DNA of 64,000 nt from Exiguobacterium aestuarii. GTDB taxonomy: Bacteria; Bacillota; Bacilli; Exiguobacteriales; Exiguobacteriaceae. A program made the translations under genes and the position numbers. The notes under the pieces were generated by a model, which saw only the letters and a program-made list of their open reading frames with translations, searched no databases and was not told the origin of the DNA. The DNA lies in NCBI RefSeq assembly GCF_020171655.1, contig NZ_JAIVAC010000001.1, positions 1,550,001-1,614,000 of the forward strand, in the 5' to 3' direction. Below are positions 1 through 9,256 of the stretch, piece after piece. How positions within the stretch are numbered: position 1 is the first letter of the stretch; the number at the start of each line of letters is the position of its first letter.

Positions 1-1
1 A

Positions 2-598
2 CAAAAGACCGAGGCCGCGATTGCGTTCGTCGAACTCGATGCCCATCAAAAGAAACGCCCACCAGAACTGTCCGGCGGTCTTCTCCGCCGCCTCAACATC
101 GCATGCGGAATCGTGCATGAACCGGAACTCATCTTCATGGATGAGCCGACCGTCGCCATCGACCCGCAATCACGAAACACGATCTTAGAGAATATCCGTG
201 AACTGAACCGTCGTGGTGCCACCATCATCTATACGTCACACTACATGGAAGAGGTCGAGCTGCTCTGCGACCGTATCGCCATCGTCGACGAAGGAAAAAT
301 CATCGCTGAAGGGACACAAGATGAGCTGAAAGACCGCGTCATGACGCTCGAGACAGCCCGCATCAAAGTTGATGCGCTTACCCCGCACCTGCTCGAACGG
401 CTCGATGCACTCGACCACGTCCAAAAAGTGCAATATGAGGAACCGTATATCGAAGTGTCGCTCGATAAAGATACGCCGCTCGCTCCGCTCCTGGATACGC
501 TTCATCAGGAGCATGTTCACTTCACGTCCATCACGGTCGACCGTCCTTCCCTCAATACCGTCTTTTTGGCATTGACCGGGAAGACGCTCCGGGAATAG
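2..598 (+). CDS. ABC exporter ATP-binding subunit (5' end outside window)
   Basis: Partial gene; the reading frame is open from base 2, so the Walker A half lies before the window. About 198 C-terminal residues are visible. They contain the ABC signature LSGG (bases 68-79), Walker B LIFMDEP, a D-loop (AIDP) and the H-loop histidine in YTSHYMEE. The protein would energise export on the cytoplasmic face with the two permeases that follow. Its stop overlaps the AGGAGGT ribosome binding site (597-603) of the next gene. An ATPase with two separate ABC-2 permeases of about 370 residues is the layout of B. subtilis LnrLMN (linearmycin export) and similar drug or lipid exporters, but the substrate here cannot be read from sequence. 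Confidence 0.9.
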   Translation, partial: QKTEAAIAFVELDAHQKKRPPELSGGLLRRLNIACGIVHEPELIFMDEPTVAIDPQSRNTILENIRELNRRGATIIYTSHYMEEVELLCDRIAIVDEGKIIAEGTQDELKDRVMTLETARIKVDALTPHLLERLDALDHVQKVQYEEPYIEVSLDKDTPLAPLLDTLHQEHVHFTSITVDRPSLNTVFLALTGKTLRE

Positions 599-609
599 GA
601 GGTCCTTTC

Positions 610-1743
610 ATGTGGACATTTATCAAATATGATGTGAAACAGCGGCTCCGGGATCGTGCGACACTTTTTTGGATGCTCCTCTTCCCGCTCATCCTCATTT
701 TCGGACTCGGGACGATGCTATCGACCGTCTTCAGTGACACGTTCAAACTCCCCGTCACGAACGTCGCGTACGTCGAAGCTTCAACCGACCAGTATCGAGA
801 ACCGCTCGAGAACTTTTTGAACGACGAAGACATTCAGGCGTTCATCCGCCTCGTCCCTTATGAAGACATCGCGTCAGCCGAGCAAGGTGTGAACGATGGG
901 GATGCAGACGTGATCTTACGGCTCGACGGCAGTGACATTACGTTGTTATACGAAGAGCCGACGACCGTCGAGTTTGACGTCCTTGAAGCCATTCTCGGTC
1001 AGTATACGGCAATCGCCAACCAACAGATTACGCTCGCGGAGTCCGGTCTTTCGGCCCCGTATGAGAATGAGGCGTGGCTTGATACAGAAAGCGTCGATTT
1101 AGCGGGACGGACCCCGACGTCGCTCGAATATTTCACCGTCACCATCTCCATCATGACCGCTCTGTTCGGGTCGTTTTATATCACAGCGATGGCACGGGAA
1201 GAACAACCGAATATCGGCAGCTATTTACGGATTCAAGCCGCTCCTGTCCGAACGGTCCAATATCGGCTCGCACGGACGTTCAGCCGCTACGTCATCATTT
1301 TGCTTCAGCTCATCCTGTTGTTCTGGTTCAGTCATTTCGTCTATCGGACGTTTGATTTGGCAAATGTCCAGTTCGGTTATTTGATTCTCGCCTGGCTCGC
1401 CTTGACCGCGTACGGGGTCGCCATCGGGTTTGTCATCGTCAACCTGCCGAAGTTGAGTACGACGACGAAAGATGCGGTCGTCAACGGCTTCGTTGCCATC
1501 ATCATGATTTTATCAGGGGGCTACGTTCCCGGATTCGATCAAGTGACGCTGAACTATGCGCCATGGGCCGCGTATGTGTTCATGCCGATTTTCATGCGCG
1601 ACGGGATGCTGGCCGTCATGCTTCGGGGAGGCGACATGAGCGTCTATTGGGAAAGCCTCGGTTTACTCGGGGTCCATCTGCTGATCTTCATCGTACTCAG
1701 CTATCTTCTATCGAAAGGGGTGAGGCGCCATGGTACTCATTAG
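610..1743 (+). CDS. ABC-2 type transporter permease 1
   Basis: 377 residues with the ABC2_membrane_3 layout. There is one N-terminal membrane helix (about residues 20-40, FWMLLFPLILIFGLG), a large extracytoplasmic domain of about 140 residues, and then a C-terminal block of five or so helices from about residue 180. It starts 6 bases after an AGGAGGT site that overlaps the end of the ATPase gene. It ends inside the next gene with a 14-base overlap, so the two permeases are translationally coupled and probably form a heterodimer. The substrate is unknown; drug, antimicrobial peptide or lipid export is typical for this arrangement. Confidence 0.85.
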   Translation: MWTFIKYDVKQRLRDRATLFWMLLFPLILIFGLGTMLSTVFSDTFKLPVTNVAYVEASTDQYREPLENFLNDEDIQAFIRLVPYEDIASAEQGVNDGDADVILRLDGSDITLLYEEPTTVEFDVLEAILGQYTAIANQQITLAESGLSAPYENEAWLDTESVDLAGRTPTSLEYFTVTISIMTALFGSFYITAMAREEQPNIGSYLRIQAAPVRTVQYRLARTFSRYVIILLQLILLFWFSHFVYRTFDLANVQFGYLILAWLALTAYGVAIGFVIVNLPKLSTTTKDAVVNGFVAIIMILSGGYVPGFDQVTLNYAPWAAYVFMPIFMRDGMLAVMLRGGDMSVYWESLGLLGVHLLIFIVLSYLLSKGVRRHGTH

Positions 1744-2830
1744 GCACGTCGCCAAACGGATGCTCCGAAAGAAAGGGCTCTGGGTATTCACGTTTGTCTC
1801 GATGTTCGGGTTTGCGCTCATCCTCTCCTTCGTAGGGGGGACGTCGAGTCTCAATGCGTCGATTGGCATTGTCGATGAGGACGGGGATATTCTCGCCGAG
1901 CGCCTCATCGAAGAAGCCGAACGTTTCGGTCGCGTCACCATGCTTGAGACGAGTGGCGAAGATGTCTTGTTAGAAGGAGAAGACATCGTGCTTCTCATTC
2001 CTGAAGATTTTACAGAGCAATCGTTCAACGGCGATATGCCTCGTCTCTCGTTCTCCGCAATTGCCGGCAGTGACGCTTCTTTAGTCGAACAGGCATTGAA
2101 CGGTCACTTGTCACGTGAACGCCAGCTTCTTGAGGCGAGTGAATATGACGAAGCCACATTCACCCAACTCGCGACCGAGGAGACAGATAACGGATACACG
2201 CTCTCTAGTGAACCGTTCCAAGAGAGCGTCGCGACGACCGCACGCACACAAGCGTTTTTCGGTCTCTTGTCGTTCATCATGATGTCGACGTTCCTCCAGT
2301 TCATCCCGATGTTTGTCGCGGATGACCGGGACGAGAAGATTTATGCCCGCCTGTTCGCCTCACCGGTGTCACCACGGCGGTATTTCGCATCACTTCTTCT
2401 CGCCTTCTATCTCGTCGGCTTCGTCTATGTCATGCTGTTGATTGGCGTGAGTCTCGCGCTTTACGGTCAAGACGTGTGGACCCATCTCCCGACCGTCTTC
2501 GCCTTGTTCTCGGCCTATTTGCTCGTCTGTCTGGCATTTGGTGGCCTCATCTCGGTATTTGCGACGAATCGAGAGAAGGCGAACATCTTTCAAATATCGG
2601 TCACGATGGCATCTGCCATTACCGGAGGCGCGTTCATCAGTCTGCTTTGGTTACCAGATTCATTGAAACTCGTCGGACGTTTCCTACCGACCTATTGGCT
2701 AAATAACGGGGTCATCACGATGTACGAAGGACAGTTTCCGTTCCTCTCCATTCTCGTCATGATTGGCATGACCGCCGTCGTCTTCTTGTTGACGGTTCTC
2801 GTCTTGAAGAAGCGTCCACTCACCGTTTGA
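1730..2830 (+). CDS. ABC-2 type transporter permease 2
   Basis: 366 residues with the same topology as the preceding permease: helix near residues 17-38, a long outside loop, then clustered helices from about residue 180 to the end. It begins 14 bases inside the previous gene. The two permeases are diverged paralogues serving as the two membrane halves of one exporter. A strong hairpin terminator follows directly after the stop, so this is the last gene of the operon. Confidence 0.85.
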   Translation: MVLIRHVAKRMLRKKGLWVFTFVSMFGFALILSFVGGTSSLNASIGIVDEDGDILAERLIEEAERFGRVTMLETSGEDVLLEGEDIVLLIPEDFTEQSFNGDMPRLSFSAIAGSDASLVEQALNGHLSRERQLLEASEYDEATFTQLATEETDNGYTLSSEPFQESVATTARTQAFFGLLSFIMMSTFLQFIPMFVADDRDEKIYARLFASPVSPRRYFASLLLAFYLVGFVYVMLLIGVSLALYGQDVWTHLPTVFALFSAYLLVCLAFGGLISVFATNREKANIFQISVTMASAITGGAFISLLWLPDSLKLVGRFLPTYWLNNGVITMYEGQFPFLSILVMIGMTAVVFLLTVLVLKKRPLTV

Positions 2831-2832
2831 AA

Positions 2833-2867
2833 AAGCGAGTCCTCCCAAAATAAGAGAGGACTCGCTT
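2833..2867. terminator. Bidirectional intrinsic terminator
   Basis: A perfect 12-bp stem (2833-2844 with 2856-2867; AAGCGAGTCCTC and its complement). On the plus strand it is followed by TGTTTATTGTT. It separates the exporter operon from the convergent c-di-GMP gene and can serve both. Confidence 0.85.
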
Positions 2868-2869
2868 GT

Positions 2870-5554
2870 TTATTGTTGTAGGGTTGGGACGACTTTTTCA
2901 AAGAAGACATCGACGAGCGTCGGGTCGAACTGCTTGCCCGCCTCTTGTTGAATGATGGCAAGCGCCTCATCAATCGACTTCGCCTGTCGATAAGGACGAC
3001 CCGTCACCATGACATCGAACGTGTCGGCGATCGAGATGATACGGGAAGCAAGCGGGATTTCGTATTCACTCATCCCTTTCGGGTATCCTTTCCCGTCCCA
3101 TCGTTCATGGTGTGCCAGAACGATTTCAGACAAGGCGACATATTCAGGAACCGTACTTAAAATATTGTAACTGACCTCAGGATGTCGTTTGATTTCACGC
3201 CATTCGGGTTCAGTCAAGGCACCTGGTTTATCTAAAATATCGTTACTAATCGCTACTTTTCCGATGTCGTGCAAAATAGCGGCCGTTCGAATCTCATTCA
3301 CTTCGGCGCTTGTGAAGCCCATCGCTTCCGCAAGCTTCCCAGACAAATTCGCGACACGCTGGGAGTGCGCCTCTTCACGGGGAATCTTTTCATATAGTGT
3401 ACGCATGATCAGTTGAATCGAGTGATGGCGACGGCTTTGTTTCTCCGATACTTTATGATGATACATCCGGTCTTCCGCTAAATTGAAGACGTCGGTTAAT
3501 TCGATGGACGCGTCGTGCTTGACTGCCTCACCGAACGAGGCGGAAATCGGAAGCCCTTCTACCGTTCGTCCGAGGAAAAGGCGACTCAAACGATCAGATA
3601 AATGCTTCGCTTCGTCGAGTGTCGTGTTCGGCGAGATGACGACAAATTCATCTCCACCGATACGTGCCACTTCATCTTTCGCTCGCAACTCATTTCGTAA
3701 AATATTCGCCGCTTCGACGAGCAACCGGTCTCCAATTAAGTGTCCGAACGCGTCGTTCGTCAACTTCAGCCCATTAATATCGATGACGATTAGTGACAAT
3801 GGATAAAACGCATCGTCGTCATAACGTTCCAGCGCTTCTTCAAAGTACCGACGATTTTTTACCCCTGTCAACTGGTCGTGATAGCTTAAATACTCGATTT
3901 CTTTCTCGTACTTTTTCTTCTCTGTGACGTCACCAATATATCCGTGCCAGAGGACATGACCGTCAGCAATTTTCTCTGGGCGGGACGATCCTAAAATCCA
4001 AATTGTTCGTCCATCCTCGGTCAACACACGAAACTCCGCGTCCCATATCGTCAAGTTCCGATACGATTCATCAATCGACTGCATGACGTGAGGATAGTCA
4101 TCTGGATGCATCCGTCGGAAGACGAGGCCGGCATCTGCCTGCACTTCTTCGGCAGTAATCCCTAACATGTCTTCAAAACCTCGACTGAAGAATGGGAAGT
4201 TGAAGCTACCGTCCGGCAACAACTCGAACTGATAGATGGCTCCCGGAATTTGGTCAGACAGTTTCGTCAACAGACGGTCCCGCTCGGCCAACTTCTCTTC
4301 CAACTGAACGCGATCCGTCACATCTTTCGCGACGGCGTAAATATAGTTCCCTTGAAGTTTACAATGCCATTCAATCGAACGATAGGTGTCATCAATCGTT
4401 CGGAAGCGATTGACGAAACGGAACAGTTCTCCCCGTTCCTCGAGTTCTGTAAAGCCCGCTTCTGTAATGACATCATCGTCTGGATGAATCAAGCTAAGAA
4501 AATCCATATTTTCAAGTTCATCAAGCGAGTAGCCAAGCACCCGTTCCCACGTATCATTCAAATGTAAGACTTGGCGTGTATTAAGCGCCATAATGCATTC
4601 CAGGTCAAGTGTCGCAAACCCATCGAACATCGACTTCTTCGTCTCCCCGACTTGGTGATCCGCTTTGACCAATTGTTCTAGCACATGGACAAGATACAAC
4701 TCGACAAGACCAAGTCGATTCGCCACTTTCCCTTCTTGCATCACAATCGTCAAATCTCCATATAGTATCCCATCCTTCTCAATTTTGAAGAGGACGACCT
4801 CTCCAAGCGAGAAGATGCGGAGTAAGTTTTTGACGAGTCGTTTCGGAAGGGCACCGTCAATCAACGGATCAATCCCCTCAAACACAAGTGGATTCGGTTT
4901 ACTGAACAGCTCCCGTCGTTGGTCGGTCATCGGCCACTTCTTCCCAACCGGGTGGAACCCTAACACATCGAGACTTCGTTCTAACATCTCGTCCATACCG
5001 GACAATGCGACCGTCGTATATGACTCGCCATCACTTTCCATCAAATTAAGTGCGACCGCCTTCGCCCCGGTGAAATCACGAATCTGATCAAGGAACTGTT
5101 GGTTCATCAATAAGTCGCTTCCCGTTGAAACGAAACGATGCGAGACGTTCACGAGCTGCTTCAAGGCATTGTTTTCTTGAACATGTCGCGTGATGTCATG
5201 GAACATGACGGAGACAAAGCCTTTTCGTTCGCTGAAAACGGACATTTCGAACCATGACTTGTTACGGCGAGAGAAGTGTTCAAACGTCACCGTACCGCCA
5301 TCACTGACGACCCGTGCCACTTGAATCATCCACTCCCGCTCGCTATATTCAAAATCTTTCAATGCCGCTGACACTTTCTGACCGATAAAATGTTTCCGTT
5401 TCCCTTTCATCATCTTTTCGAAGGCAGGGTTCACTTCAAAAAATTCGTAATCAATCGGCTCCGAAGCGTCGTCGTAAATCACTTTAAACTCGACGTAGCC
5501 TTGGGGCATATAACGCAACAATGTATCGTATGAAGAATGAATGGGGTTTGTCAC
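2870..5554 (-). CDS. PAS-GGDEF-HD-GYP cyclic-di-GMP signalling protein
   Basis: 894 residues with no clear membrane segment. In order: a PAS-like domain (about 10-130), a GAF-like region (about 140-300), two further PAS domains (about 310-550), a GGDEF domain (about 550-715) and an HD-GYP domain (about 717-894). The GGDEF motif is intact (633-637) and is preceded at the usual five-residue distance by an inhibitory-site RxxD (RAKD, 624-627). This suggests real diguanylate cyclase activity with product feedback. HD is at 762-763 and HHERWDGKGYP near 815-825, the residues of c-di-GMP phosphodiesterases of the HD-GYP class. Synthesis and breakdown of the messenger are therefore in one chain, controlled by signals sensed in the PAS domains. 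Activity is inferred. Confidence 0.9.
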   Translation of the reverse strand: MTNPIHSSYDTLLRYMPQGYVEFKVIYDDASEPIDYEFFEVNPAFEKMMKGKRKHFIGQKVSAALKDFEYSEREWMIQVARVVSDGGTVTFEHFSRRNKSWFEMSVFSERKGFVSVMFHDITRHVQENNALKQLVNVSHRFVSTGSDLLMNQQFLDQIRDFTGAKAVALNLMESDGESYTTVALSGMDEMLERSLDVLGFHPVGKKWPMTDQRRELFSKPNPLVFEGIDPLIDGALPKRLVKNLLRIFSLGEVVLFKIEKDGILYGDLTIVMQEGKVANRLGLVELYLVHVLEQLVKADHQVGETKKSMFDGFATLDLECIMALNTRQVLHLNDTWERVLGYSLDELENMDFLSLIHPDDDVITEAGFTELEERGELFRFVNRFRTIDDTYRSIEWHCKLQGNYIYAVAKDVTDRVQLEEKLAERDRLLTKLSDQIPGAIYQFELLPDGSFNFPFFSRGFEDMLGITAEEVQADAGLVFRRMHPDDYPHVMQSIDESYRNLTIWDAEFRVLTEDGRTIWILGSSRPEKIADGHVLWHGYIGDVTEKKKYEKEIEYLSYHDQLTGVKNRRYFEEALERYDDDAFYPLSLIVIDINGLKLTNDAFGHLIGDRLLVEAANILRNELRAKDEVARIGGDEFVVISPNTTLDEAKHLSDRLSRLFLGRTVEGLPISASFGEAVKHDASIELTDVFNLAEDRMYHHKVSEKQSRRHHSIQLIMRTLYEKIPREEAHSQRVANLSGKLAEAMGFTSAEVNEIRTAAILHDIGKVAISNDILDKPGALTEPEWREIKRHPEVSYNILSTVPEYVALSEIVLAHHERWDGKGYPKGMSEYEIPLASRIISIADTFDVMVTGRPYRQAKSIDEALAIIQQEAGKQFDPTLVDVFFEKVVPTLQQ

Positions 5555-5678
5555 GTCACTTCCTCCTCAGCAAATAAACTCAATACCTAGTTTACCTCAT
5601 TTGTGATAGATTCCCTATTTTTTCCGAACTCATTCCCATCTTCTTATTATAAGTTTTTGTAAACTGCAGACAGCGTGC

Positions 5679-5707
5679 TTGTCACTTTCTCACTCGTTTG
5701 TTAGACT
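5679..5707 (+). promoter_or_regulatory. Possible promoter of the padR-chrA operon
   Basis: TTGTCA (5679-5684) followed after 17 bases by TAGACT (5702-5707). The match to the housekeeping consensus is moderate. It places the start of transcription just before or inside the repeated operator-like motif. Confidence 0.4.
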
Positions 5708-5711
5708 GTTT

Positions 5712-5738
5712 TCGAAAACCGATATCGAAAACCGATAT
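5712..5738 (+). promoter_or_regulatory. Tandem repeat, candidate PadR operator
   Basis: TCGAAAACCGATA occurs twice back to back (5712-5724, 5725-5737). The second copy lies in an inverted repeat TATCG-N5-CGATA (5723-5737). It sits between the predicted -10 element and the padR start, where a repressor would block transcription. PadR proteins bind dyads of about this size; binding is inferred. Confidence 0.55.
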
Positions 5739-5754
5739 GAAGGAGATGACACGT

Positions 5755-6063
5755 ATGGAAGATCGCGTCCTGCGGAAACTGTTCCTCGGATTCATCCACA
5801 TCCATATCTTGCATCATGCTGCGGAACATCCGGTGTACGGGGCATGGATGGTCGATGAGTTAAGAGAGCACGGATATGAAATCAGTGCCGGTACGCTCTA
5901 TCCGATTTTGCACGGTATGGAGAAGGATGGCCTCCTCGTTCGCGAAAACGAGACCGTCGACGGACACGTCCGCAAAAATTATGTGACGACCGAAAAAGGA
6001 CTCTCGGTGTTACAAGAAGCCCGCCAAAAAGCTTATGAGTTATTTAAAGAAATTAAGGAGTGA
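5755..6063 (+). CDS. PadR-family transcriptional regulator (ChrI-like)
   Basis: 102 residues of winged-helix PadR type: HPVYGAWMVDELREHGYEISAGTLYPILHGMEKDGLL carries the recognition helix and wing, with the hallmark GTLYPIL. The start at 5755 is chosen because AAGGAG (5740-5745) lies 9 bases upstream; a longer frame from 5698 has no such site. The chrA gene begins 4 bases after the stop, so the pair form an operon. In Bacillus, a PadR-like regulator (ChrI) next to chrA is known to be involved in chromate-responsive expression. A repressor role here is inferred from that and from the operator-like repeat upstream. Confidence 0.85.
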   Translation: MEDRVLRKLFLGFIHIHILHHAAEHPVYGAWMVDELREHGYEISAGTLYPILHGMEKDGLLVRENETVDGHVRKNYVTTEKGLSVLQEARQKAYELFKEIKE

Positions 6064-6067
6064 AGAC

Positions 6068-7252
6068 ATGACGACACAACGTGTGACGTTCAAGACGTTA
6101 CTAGAGATTTTATTCGTTTCAACCCGGCTCGGGCTGACATCGTTCGGCGGACCGGTAGCCCACCTTGGCTATTTCCATGAGGAATATGTGAGACGGCGCA
6201 AATGGATGGATGAGAAGGCATACGCCGACCTCGTCGCCTTATGTCAATTCTTGCCCGGCCCCGCGAGTTCGCAAGTCGGGATTGGCATCGGCATTGTCCG
6301 CGGCGGGATATTAGGTGGGATCACCTCGTTCATCGGCTTCACGACCCCGTCGGTCATCGCGCTCATGCTGTTTGCTTTGGTCCTATCCGGTCTCGACGTC
6401 TCTGATGCCGGTTGGTTATACGGTTTGAAAGTCGTTGCCGTTGCCATCGTCGCCCATGCGATTTTAGGCATGGCGAGTAAACTCACACCTGATCCAAAGA
6501 CGAAGACGATTGCCTTCTTCGCGCTTGCCGGCGTATTGCTTTGGCAGACGACGTTCAGCCAAGTGCTCGTCATTCTCGTTGCTGCTGTCGCTGGATTCTT
6601 GTTGTTCAAGCCAGATCGTCTCGATGCGAAATCAAGTACGTTCCCGATTTCAAAACGGTTCGGTGCCGTCTTGCTGTCGGTATTCGGGGCACTTCTCGTC
6701 ATCTTACCGATTTTACGGGAAACGTTTGAAAACCAAGCGATCGCCTTATTCGATAGTTTTTATCGCGCCGGTGCGCTCGTTTTCGGTGGCGGACACGTCG
6801 TCTTGCCGCTCCTCGAGCGTGAACTCGTCCCAGCAGGTTTCTTGAGTGAAGAAGCCTTCCTCGCAGGATACGGTGCCGCACAAGCTGTTCCGGGACCATT
6901 GTTCACATTCGCTTCCTACCTCGGGACAGTCATCAATGGGATTCCGGGTGGGATTTTGGCAACGGTCGCCATTTTCTTGCCGGCGTTCTTGCTCATTCTT
7001 GGGGCACTTCCGTTCTGGGATGCGCTTCGCCACAATCCGAAAGTCGCTGGAGCCTTAATCGGGGTGAACGCTGCGGTCGTCGGTATTTTGATTGCGGCAT
7101 TTTATAGCCCAATCTTTACGAGTACCGTCAACGGTGCGGTCGACTTCGTCTTTGCCGCTTTCTTGTTCGTCATGATCGCCTACTGGAAATTACCACCTTG
7201 GGCACTTGTCATCGCTGGCGTCATCGGTGGGATGTTGATCAATCTGGTGTAA
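6068..7252 (+). CDS. chrA: Chromate transporter ChrA
   Basis: 394-residue membrane protein of the long CHR family, made of two homologous halves. The first half carries TSFGGPVAHLGYF (about 24-36) and LPGPASSQ (62-69). The second carries VFGGGHVVLP (238-247) and VPGPLFT. The duplicated FGG and PGP motifs are the family signature. It exports chromate from the cytoplasm and gives resistance. The start at 6068 follows AAGGAG by 8 bases; a longer frame that would overlap padR is not supported. It is cotranscribed with the PadR regulator and ends at a terminator. Confidence 0.93.
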   Translation: MTTQRVTFKTLLEILFVSTRLGLTSFGGPVAHLGYFHEEYVRRRKWMDEKAYADLVALCQFLPGPASSQVGIGIGIVRGGILGGITSFIGFTTPSVIALMLFALVLSGLDVSDAGWLYGLKVVAVAIVAHAILGMASKLTPDPKTKTIAFFALAGVLLWQTTFSQVLVILVAAVAGFLLFKPDRLDAKSSTFPISKRFGAVLLSVFGALLVILPILRETFENQAIALFDSFYRAGALVFGGGHVVLPLLERELVPAGFLSEEAFLAGYGAAQAVPGPLFTFASYLGTVINGIPGGILATVAIFLPAFLLILGALPFWDALRHNPKVAGALIGVNAAVVGILIAAFYSPIFTSTVNGAVDFVFAAFLFVMIAYWKLPPWALVIAGVIGGMLINLV

Positions 7253-7257
7253 TCACT

Positions 7258-7281
7258 AAGGGACCTTGCGTCCCTTTTTTT
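7258..7281 (+). terminator. Intrinsic terminator after chrA
   Basis: Stem AAGGGAC (7258-7264) with GTCCCTT (7270-7276), loop CTTGC, followed by a run of T. Confidence 0.85.
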
Positions 7282-7406
7282 GTGGATTTTTTTGCTCATT
7301 TGATTGTTAATCTTTTGAAACCATTCCCTCTCCCCCACTCGTTATACTGAAGAATGGATTCTAAAAAAAGGGAAATGTCCGCTTTGACTAGAAAGGAAGT
7401 GGGGGC

Positions 7407-9227
7407 ATGAAACCACTTAAACATACAACGTATATGCCCGGTCTGGACGGCTTACGCACGTTCGCCGTTTTGGCTGTCATTTTATATCATTTAAACGTAC
7501 CTTACATATCCGGGGGATTCCTCGGTGTCGATGTCTTCTTCGTCCTGTCCGGTTATTTGATTACCGGCATCCTCATTCGAGAGTGGACGAAAACCGGCAC
7601 GATCGACTTGAAAAGATTCTATATCGCCCGTTTCCGTCGATTGCTCCCGGCGCTCGTCTTGATGTTGTCGCTCGTGATGACATACGTCACGCTCTTTGAC
7701 CGCTCGTTGCTTGAGACGGTACGACAAGATTCACTCGCCGCGCTCGCTTACGTGAACAACTGGTGGTACATCTTCCATGAAGTGTCATATTTCGAGAGCT
7801 TCGGGAAACCGTCACCACTTCAAAACTTATGGTCCCTCTCCATTGAAGAACAATTTTACGCGGTCTGGCCGCTCATTTTACTCGTCGGCCTCGCCTTCCG
7901 GAAACGGTTGCTTCAATTGGTCGCAGCACTCTTAATCGTCTCCGCGACATGGATGGCGTTCCGCTACGTTCCAGAAGCGGACCCGAGCCGTGTCTACTAC
8001 GGGACGGATACCCGCCTGTTCGGTCTGCTCATGGGTGCCATGCTCGCATTCGGCTGGCGACCAGATACGTTCAAAGCGGTCATCCCAAACATCGGACGAC
8101 ATATTTTGAACGTGGCTGGTGCAATCTCTCTCATCGTAATCATCGGTATCATCGTCACGGTGAATGCGTATGACGCGTTCCTCTATTATGGTGGCTTCTT
8201 GCTCGTCGCTTTCTTGTCCGCAATCTTGATTGCCGCGGTCGCCCATCCGGCGACGATCTGGTCACGCCTATTTGGAAGCGCTTGGCTTCGTGTGATCGGT
8301 ACGCGAACGTACGGGATTTATTTATGGCACTATCCGATCATCATCTTGTCGACACCGCTCGAACGACTTGGAACGTTTTCACCGCTCCTTGCGGTCGGTC
8401 AGGTCGCGCTCACGTTGTTGATCGCCGAATTCTCATATCGCTTTATTGAGACACCGATTCGTCGAAACGGATTCATCGCCTCGTTCCGTCAACTCGTCTC
8501 GACACCGACGCATCCAAGTGCCCGTTTCGCGGCTACGGCTTGCGCGACGGCACTCTCACTCGTACTCGTCGGCAACTTGACCATCTTAGCCTTCTCTGAA
8601 TCGAAGCCGGCACAAGATGAGATTCCGATTGTGAAAGTACCGATGCCAAAGGAAGAGACACCTGATGTGCCGAAAGAACCTGAAACAGATGATTCGGAAG
8701 AAGCGACCACAGACGTGACGCCGCCACCAACTGAAACGCCAGAGGAAAAGAGTTGTCCACCAGCGCTCGCGATCGGTGATTCGGTCATGCTCGGATTGAA
8801 CGAATACTTGGCAGATGCGTTTCCGAACATGACCATCGATGCTGAAATCGGGCGCCAAGTCCGCGATGCCATTCCGGTCGCATCTCAGTATGCATCGTAT
8901 AACGCGCCAGGTCATGTCGTCTTCCTTCATCTCGGAACGAACGGGGCGTTCAAGATGGACCAACTCGACACGCTCCTCAAACAGTTCGAGCGCGCGGACC
9001 ATATTTATTTAATCAACACCCGCGTCCCTCGTCCGTGGGAGAGCGAGGTCAATGAGAAGCTCGCTCGGGCAAGCGAACTTCACGAGAACGTTTCTCTCAT
9101 CGATTGGCATGGTCAATCCGTCGGGAAGGAATCTTATTTCGAGAGCGACGGCGTCCATCTGAATGTGGAAGGCGCCGAAGCGTTCGGTGAGGTTTTAAAT
9201 CAAGAAATCGGCTGTCAATCAAACTAG
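7407..9227 (+). CDS. OatA-like acyltransferase 3 with SGNH domain
   Basis: 606 residues. The N-terminal part (about 8-350) is a multi-pass acyltransferase-3 domain with the typical start GLDGLRTFAVLAVILYH and FLGVDVFFVLSGYLIT. A helix near 375-395 and a Pro/Glu/Thr-rich linker (about 405-445) lead to an outside SGNH hydrolase domain: GDSVMLG, LGTNG and SDGVHLNVEG carry the Ser, Asn and Asp/His residues. This is the architecture of OatA, which O-acetylates muramic acid in peptidoglycan and gives lysozyme resistance. Related enzymes acetylate other wall polysaccharides, so the acceptor is not certain. It is a single gene with a GAAAGGAAG site upstream and a terminator at its end. Confidence 0.85.
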   Translation: MKPLKHTTYMPGLDGLRTFAVLAVILYHLNVPYISGGFLGVDVFFVLSGYLITGILIREWTKTGTIDLKRFYIARFRRLLPALVLMLSLVMTYVTLFDRSLLETVRQDSLAALAYVNNWWYIFHEVSYFESFGKPSPLQNLWSLSIEEQFYAVWPLILLVGLAFRKRLLQLVAALLIVSATWMAFRYVPEADPSRVYYGTDTRLFGLLMGAMLAFGWRPDTFKAVIPNIGRHILNVAGAISLIVIIGIIVTVNAYDAFLYYGGFLLVAFLSAILIAAVAHPATIWSRLFGSAWLRVIGTRTYGIYLWHYPIIILSTPLERLGTFSPLLAVGQVALTLLIAEFSYRFIETPIRRNGFIASFRQLVSTPTHPSARFAATACATALSLVLVGNLTILAFSESKPAQDEIPIVKVPMPKEETPDVPKEPETDDSEEATTDVTPPPTETPEEKSCPPALAIGDSVMLGLNEYLADAFPNMTIDAEIGRQVRDAIPVASQYASYNAPGHVVFLHLGTNGAFKMDQLDTLLKQFERADHIYLINTRVPRPWESEVNEKLARASELHENVSLIDWHGQSVGKESYFESDGVHLNVEGAEAFGEVLNQEIGCQSN

Positions 9228-9256
9228 GCTCTTGCGGATGCAAGAGCCTAGTTTTT
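9222..9256. terminator. Terminator shared by convergent genes
   Basis: A 14-bp perfect stem (9222-9235 with 9240-9253; core CTAGGCTCTTGC), loop GGAT, then TTT on the plus strand. The stop codons of both flanking genes lie inside it. Confidence 0.85.

Noticed and set aside
5698-5754. N-terminal extension of the PadR protein
   Set aside because: It would encode the operator repeats and the ribosome binding site; the start at 5755 is correctly spaced from AAGGAG.
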